Below are positions 58,621 through 64,000 of a stretch of DNA of 64,000 bases, piece by piece. The translations under genes and the position numbers were made by a program. The DNA is from Haliotis asinina (Eukaryota; Mollusca; Gastropoda; Lepetellida; Haliotidae). The number at the start of each line of letters is the position of its first letter. The first letter of the stretch is position 1. Under the pieces are notes generated by a model. The model was not told the DNA's origin, searched no databases, and saw only the letters and a list, made by a program, of their open reading frames with translations. The stretch is from the NCBI RefSeq assembly GCF_037392515.1, contig NC_090290.1, positions 31,951,753 to 32,015,752 of the forward strand, given 5' to 3'.

Positions 58621-59969
58621 GACGCCTGTCGAGCCCCAGTCACAGACATTGCCAACAGTTTTGTACTCCCAGTGTTTAATAGTAACGGTAAAAATGATTT
58701 TTCAAATGCATCACCTCCAAATTGTGCAAGAGTGATTACACGTTGATGACATATACATAGTTGTCGACATCAACATGGTGCGTGTGTTTGTTTTTAATCT
58801 AGAGATCACCAAAGCTACTGACAACTTTCTTTTGATCGTCAGATTACAATATGCTAATATGAAGCTATATCTCACACTGTATGCTGCAATACACAATATG
58901 TTTCTGCTCTATAAACAAGATATGTTGGATGAGGCACTACACACAACACTGTATACACCTTGATATTTCGGGGGTCTAACTATGTTACATCCTGGCATGC
59001 TGGATCGCTGTTGTGTCACGCATTTGTATATGTTATATGTCATCACAACGACCGTGATCATGTAAGACTTTGGTTTCATGAAAATAATGAAAAATCCAAA
59101 AACAACAACAAAATAGTGGCAACAAGACAGGACTTAAAGAAATGTTGTAGAGATACAATCCTATCTATATTATGAAACTCCGAATCAGTATAATAATTAG
59201 GTTTTCTTGTTTATCGGAGCTACTTGCTTGAACGTTAATGTTCTCAACCACGACATATTTCTTGGATAAACGGAATCCTGTTAAATGAAGCAATTACTGG
59301 CACTTTTGAAAACGTTTTGAAACTTCCACGTCTGTTTCAACAATGTCATCATTTGGAAGGATTGTCAGGTGACATTTTCTGTAAGTGATCTGTTGGTTTC
59401 ACTTCCTCAGTTTGTGGTTGTATTTCTAAACTCTGGTGTTGGCTTATGCATAATTTGAACTTGTTCAGATTCCTCATCAGCCCAGACTGTGACAAGCTTT
59501 CTATAATCTCCTTAGGCTTTCTCTAACATCGTTTGCATATAGGGCACAAACTATCCTGCCTCTTGCTTTGTCCGGCGTTTGTTCTTTACGGGACCTGGCG
59601 GCAAATTTATAACGTTTACAACGTTGCAAAACACACCTACCTTTTTACATTGTTTTTTTATGTTTGCGGCCCTTCGTTGTGTTAATCTCAAAAACAATTA
59701 TTCATTACACATAACACTGTTGACATATGCAGGAAAGTATGTCGTGATATTACCTTCCGGATGTGGCCAGTAAAGATGTAGACGACAATCAAACTGACAG
59801 GATATGACAAGTACTCCGTGTTTCAGGAAAACAGGTCAAGATGGGCTATATATTTGGTCTTAAGAGCTTAAGGTTTCCTCTGCCGAAAGGAATATTATGT
59901 GTGAACTCAGCGTCCAATTTAGGTTAAATGGGGTTCCATAAACACCATCCTTGTATGCTACTACATCCA
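58621..59969. other. Unassigned stretch
   Basis: Nothing recognised. Confidence 0.4.
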
Positions 59970-59971
59970 CC

Positions 59972-60007
<36 letters not shown>

Positions 60008-60008
60008 G

Positions 60009-60042
<34 letters not shown>

Positions 60043-60043
60043 C
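59970..60043. repeat. (CTA)n trinucleotide microsatellite
   Basis: CCA and CTA triplets, about 24 units with interruptions; the poly-leucine/serine frames are by-products. Confidence 0.95.
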
Positions 60044-61888
60044 CATGCTTCTATTACGAGTACTAATACAGATTCTTCTAGTAGCGCCGCAATATATCAC
60101 AGGTATTACCTTTGAGCTCCACACAAATCGTAGCAATGTAATACATGATGAAGTTATTGATCATAGTGTGGAAGATCAGGCCTACATTCATTTTGGAATG
60201 CAAGTTTGAGTCAAACCCCGGAATTTCCACACACAAGAACGTGAGGTCGTGTATAAAACTCGCTTACATTAAATCCGGAGCTGGGAGGTGAATGCCGTAA
60301 ACAGGTTTAAAAATTCTGTCCTTTCCTCTTCCATCGAAGTTTACTGGACAAAGCAAGACATCCAGTCTTGTCCGTGTGACTACAAGGATCATGTCTCATA
60401 ACGGAGCTGACCACCTTCCTTTCTCCCTCAGTCGTTTATATACAAATTAGTTCTGAATGCCGTGGTTTGTTTGACGTGAAGATGACACATGTATATTTAT
60501 CTGATGATCCTCTTGTGATACATGTCAAGACGCGCGATGAATGTTGTTGGACGTGCTATCAAATTGTATGAACTGAATTCTATGTTGTTGATGGCGATGG
60601 CGCTACCACAATGCATATGAAGTCACTCAGTACGTGCTCCGCTGTCGTAGAGGAAATGTTAACATTAAATGTGAACTATTCACTGAATCCACTGAAACTT
60701 TGCCCAATACCCTACCAGTGGATGTCCTTCATTGCCACGAATAGCGTACCATTAACGATATAGTGGCATGACTCGATGTTTATATCATAGTAATCATCAT
60801 GCTGTGAGTTTGTTTACATGGGTCAGTAACCCGGCATATAAACTCAGTGCACATCGATTTGATGTGGCACGTCGCTTGGTTGACATCAATGTCTATATCG
60901 TCCAACAGGACAGAACAAACGTCAAGAGCCATGTCCAGATTGTCAAGTATCCCCACAGTTTTGCTGCATTAAAATCTAAATTAATAATAACGCCACTGAG
61001 GCATTCATTAAACTAGTTTATAAAGACTATGTGCATATGCAGAAGCATAATTCCATTGCGACCATTTCTTTCACTTTGTTGGCTTCTTACAGAACGCCTC
61101 AATCAGCCATATACCACATAAATGCAGTCCCTAAATAACCGAATCTGGTTTAGGCAATACGTTTGACCTGCATCAGTCTACCGGTTTATAGTGGCATGGG
61201 CCAAGTCACCAAGACATATTGATTCTTAACTGTTTCAAGGATATCCTTGAATGCTAGTGATACATATCGCAGACTTCTCAGCCTTGAGGCAGCCGCGTTT
61301 TCAAATATTCCAGTGCATGTATCACGTTATTTGTTAGCTGCACACTCAGTTCGTTTACTATCTAGAAATGCCAGAAATGCAGTTGTATGTCTCCATACTG
61401 CTGTTCTAATTCTTTGTAGCTACTTTGTGAGAAACTATGACTTCATAAGCACACAGTATGCCAGTATCCGGCCGTGACGACAGAAGCAATTCCATGCATC
61501 AAGGATATATTTTACGCGAATCAGTTGTCACATTTTATAGCCGCTTCGATTTACTGTAATCGATGGTAAGAACAAATCCAGGACGTTCATCATTGTTTCA
61601 GCAGCATTACTCTCTAAAACTATTGAGAACGCGATTGCGTCCATTTGGAGCCGATACATCAGTCATGTTCCACCGTTTTGATAACAGCAACTGACCAGGC
61701 AAAGAAATTATTGAGTTACAATGACACTGAGCCAGGTCTCATATACTCATCCTCGCTAGAAGGCTACTATGTTGTTGTCCATCTCTAAGCCTCGGGATCG
61801 CCAGTGAAGGTGGCGGATGAGGTCAGCATCTTCTCATAATCATTCAAAGAGTTCGGAATCAGCGCATACACTATTTCTTTCGGACACG
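60044..61888. other. Unassigned stretch
   Basis: Nothing recognised. Open frames at 60,768-61,016 and 61,247-61,477 have no recognisable domain. Confidence 0.4.
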
Positions 61889-61993
61889 ATACATACATAC
61901 ATACATACATACATACATACATACATACATACATACATACATACATACATACATACATACATACATACATACATACATACATACATACATACA

Positions 61994-62023
<30 letters not shown>
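61889..62023. repeat. (ATAC)n microsatellite, about 33 units
   Basis: Perfect tetranucleotide run, reverse complement of the GTAT arrays at 18.9 and 42.7 kb, followed by GT and GA runs to about 62,067. Confidence 0.98.
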
Positions 62024-62024
<1 letters not shown>

Positions 62025-62938
62025 GTGTGTGTGTGAGAGAGAGAGAAAAAAGAGAGAGAGAGAGATTATAGATTATAGTAACAATTGTATTCTCCAGGTA
62101 CATTCTTCTTTCATCTGATGCATACAGTTGCCCTGACTTGCTCGACTGGCTAGTGAGACGTCATGTACGTAAGTTTACACTGAAAGAAGATAACAGTGAT
62201 ACCCACCTAAACTTTATCCGTGATGACTTGTATGAATGCGTCTTTATCTGTGTGTTTTCTCTTGCAGCGACAGCTGCCTATTATATCCTATGAGATATAT
62301 ACTGTCTGTGATCATGGTCTCCTCTACAGAGTTTCTAGTCTGATCCTAACCTATTCTTATTGGATGACACGTAATACAGCTATCGAAGGAGCGACCACAC
62401 TGGCTGCCTTGTACTGGACGCTACCGTGTGTGTCCTGGTTGTAGCTCATTCAAAACCCTGCATCCTAATATCCACAGTCACACACGGACGGAGCTTTTCC
62501 TGAACAACTGTCATAGAGGGTAGCGTGAAAATTTAGTCGGAGTCACTATGGCCTCAAAACTCATACTGGAGCATTTTGTAAGACCTGTAGGAATTTAAAG
62601 TAACAGTGGAGGCCACTATTTGACAGAAGAAGAAACTATAAAGGAACGTGGTTGGCCTCTGTGACGCGGTGCTTGGCTTTGTTTCAGTTTCGATTTGCCT
62701 GGTCCAGATTCGAATATTAAAGCTGAAGCATTGCCGAGACAGGCAACACAACACAAACCACGAACGTATTTTGTCATGCACACATATACTCATAGTCAGG
62801 AAATTCTAATAAATGATACGTGCACAAATTATCTTTCCTCACACATGAATGTCGTTTTCAGATTGCTCTTCTGCTATTTTCAATGTACCTCGCTTACATG
62901 AAAGAAACATTTTCTATATTCCACGCTGGGATTGCAAG
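62024..62938. other. Unassigned stretch
   Basis: Begins with GT and GA runs. No gene recognised. Confidence 0.4.
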
Positions 62939-63138
62939 ATTTATTTGGTACTTCTTTATCACGAATAGCATTGAATTATGTATGGGGCACGGAAATTACC
63001 GATGGTTTGCGAATGCAAATCGATGGAAGGGAAATACCTCTAAATCTGTTTTTCTTTTCGTCTGCAAAATCTAGCGATGGCTACAAAATGTTCTGTACCC
63101 GTGCTTCAAACAAACCAAAATTAACATTGAGGTGTTCG
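62939..63138 (+). CDS. Candidate exon of an unknown gene
   Basis: An open stretch of about 66 codons (LFGTSLSRIALNYVWGTEIT, GLRMQIDGREIPLNL, SSAKSSDGYKMFC, KPKLTLRCS) ends at a consensus donor TGTTCG|GTAAGA. The composition looks protein-like, with two cysteines as in an extracellular domain, but I recognise no family. The acceptor ATTGCAAG is only fair. No partner exon is found in the remaining 860 bases. Confidence 0.25.
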
Positions 63139-64000
63139 GTAAGATAAATACGTTGTTCACTGCTCTTTGCGGGCTGAAGGAACATAAATAAACATCAAGG
63201 GTACATCAACCTATGTTCCCCTCGTGTCGTGACCAGTGAACAACTCATATTGTAGTCCAGGAGGAGAATTTCAAAAGGGGCCTGGATTTCCTAGCCTCCC
63301 AAGTACTGATTTGGTTTGACACTATTTTCAGTTAGTATGATGTCTTGGGCTCATGAAAAGGCCTGCAATATACTCTCAGATTGTGGTATCAGTTTTTTTC
63401 CATAGGCAATTTTATGTGATGGGGGTCTGTGAGCATTTTCATGACATTTGGTTTGCTGCCCGACCATCTCAAAGTTAATCATTAATAGTTTTACTACTAT
63501 CAATCTGATCACTTTCATTTTGACGTTTGTGTATTGGTAAAGCATGTATATTTGTTTTACATATTTTTGCTTTTAAAAATAATCAAAATGGCCGCCATTT
63601 TGCCCGCCATTTCGAATTGTCGTGTGTTGCCTTCTCGGCAGTTAAACTTACATAAAAATTACCACCGAATGTGTCCATTTACATCCAATGTTGATACTTT
63701 TGACGTTTTGCACTCTTATCTCTTCTAGAGTGGTGGCTTGGGCACCAAACAAGTAGTTTTGTTGGTCATGTCGTGGTAATATAATGTTTTACAGCTTACT
63801 CTTTGAGACAGGGGAGTTTATATATATAATTAGCGATTCTCCGACTTTTCATGTAAATGTGTGGTGGTAGTTTACATTATTCTTGCAGTTAGAATCAGTT
63901 GTTTTTATTTCCTGTTTACTTCTAGAGTGACAACACGTTATATGGAATTATTTCATATTATCCAGAATTCAAAATTGTAGTTTTACTACTTATGCATAGC
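63139..64000. other. Unassigned right edge
   Basis: No gene recognised. AAAATGGCCGCCATTTTG at 63,586-63,603 contains two opposed YY1-like motifs in a locally AT-rich setting. Confidence 0.4.

Noticed and set aside
59924-60209. Poly-serine and poly-leucine open frames
   Set aside because: Translation of the CTA trinucleotide array.

Overview
The window looks like a piece of a mollusc nuclear genome, most likely a vetigastropod such as an abalone (Haliotis). The reasons are spliced genes with GT-AG introns, large pure tetranucleotide arrays, many decayed non-LTR retrotransposons, and several copies of short interspersed repeats that begin GTGAGTGAGTGAG and carry the TTTACGCCGC / CAATATTCCAGC block familiar from abalone non-coding DNA. 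The species call is inference; the repeat and gene observations are read directly from the sequence. Gene density is low: four convincing protein genes, a few candidate exons, and the rest repeats or unassigned DNA.

Layout. 1-9 kb: a SINE, a decayed CR1-like LINE ending in a (CATT)n tail, and a 39-bp minisatellite of about 21 copies set in older degenerate tandem DNA. 9.8-10.9 kb: an apparently single-exon class A GPCR of the FMRFamide-receptor type on the minus strand. 11.4-14.7 kb: a fossil tyrosine-recombinase (DIRS/Ngaro-type) retroelement with split direct repeats. 14.7-25 kb: a perfect 48-bp palindrome, candidate small exons, a 34-bp minisatellite, a tRNA-headed SINE, a (GTAT)n array, a Rex1/CR1-like LINE inserted inside a 32-bp tandem array, and fragments of Tc1-like and hAT-like DNA transposons.

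25.3-49.2 kb is the most interesting region. It holds three paralogous genes for small secreted glycine/methionine-rich proteins (294, 301 and 287 residues). Each has a TATA box, a short non-coding first exon, a 63-base second exon carrying the signal peptide, a phase-1 intron cutting the last alanine codon of that signal, and one large exon for the whole mature protein. The first two genes form a recent inverted duplication (arms 25,328-28,174 and 37,576-40,647) and face each other. A 129-bp tandem unit that contains a copy of the gene's own last codons sits at the inner break of the arms. A nearly complete but mutated RNase-H-bearing LINE of the I/Nimb type (28,389-34,642), with 13-bp target duplications and repeated 5' UTR units, lies in the loop. 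The third gene (46.6-48.8 kb) is more diverged. I infer that these are structural, possibly shell-matrix or mucus/adhesive, proteins; I cannot name them with certainty.

49.2-64 kb is mostly unassigned DNA with a degenerate 47-bp tandem repeat, an L1/Tx1-like LINE remnant, a Tc1 transposase tail, a (CTA)n array and a third (GTAT/ATAC)n array. A notable cross-element link is that the SINE copies and the large LINE share a related 3' tail ending in ACTCACTCAC, suggesting that this LINE family mobilises the SINEs.
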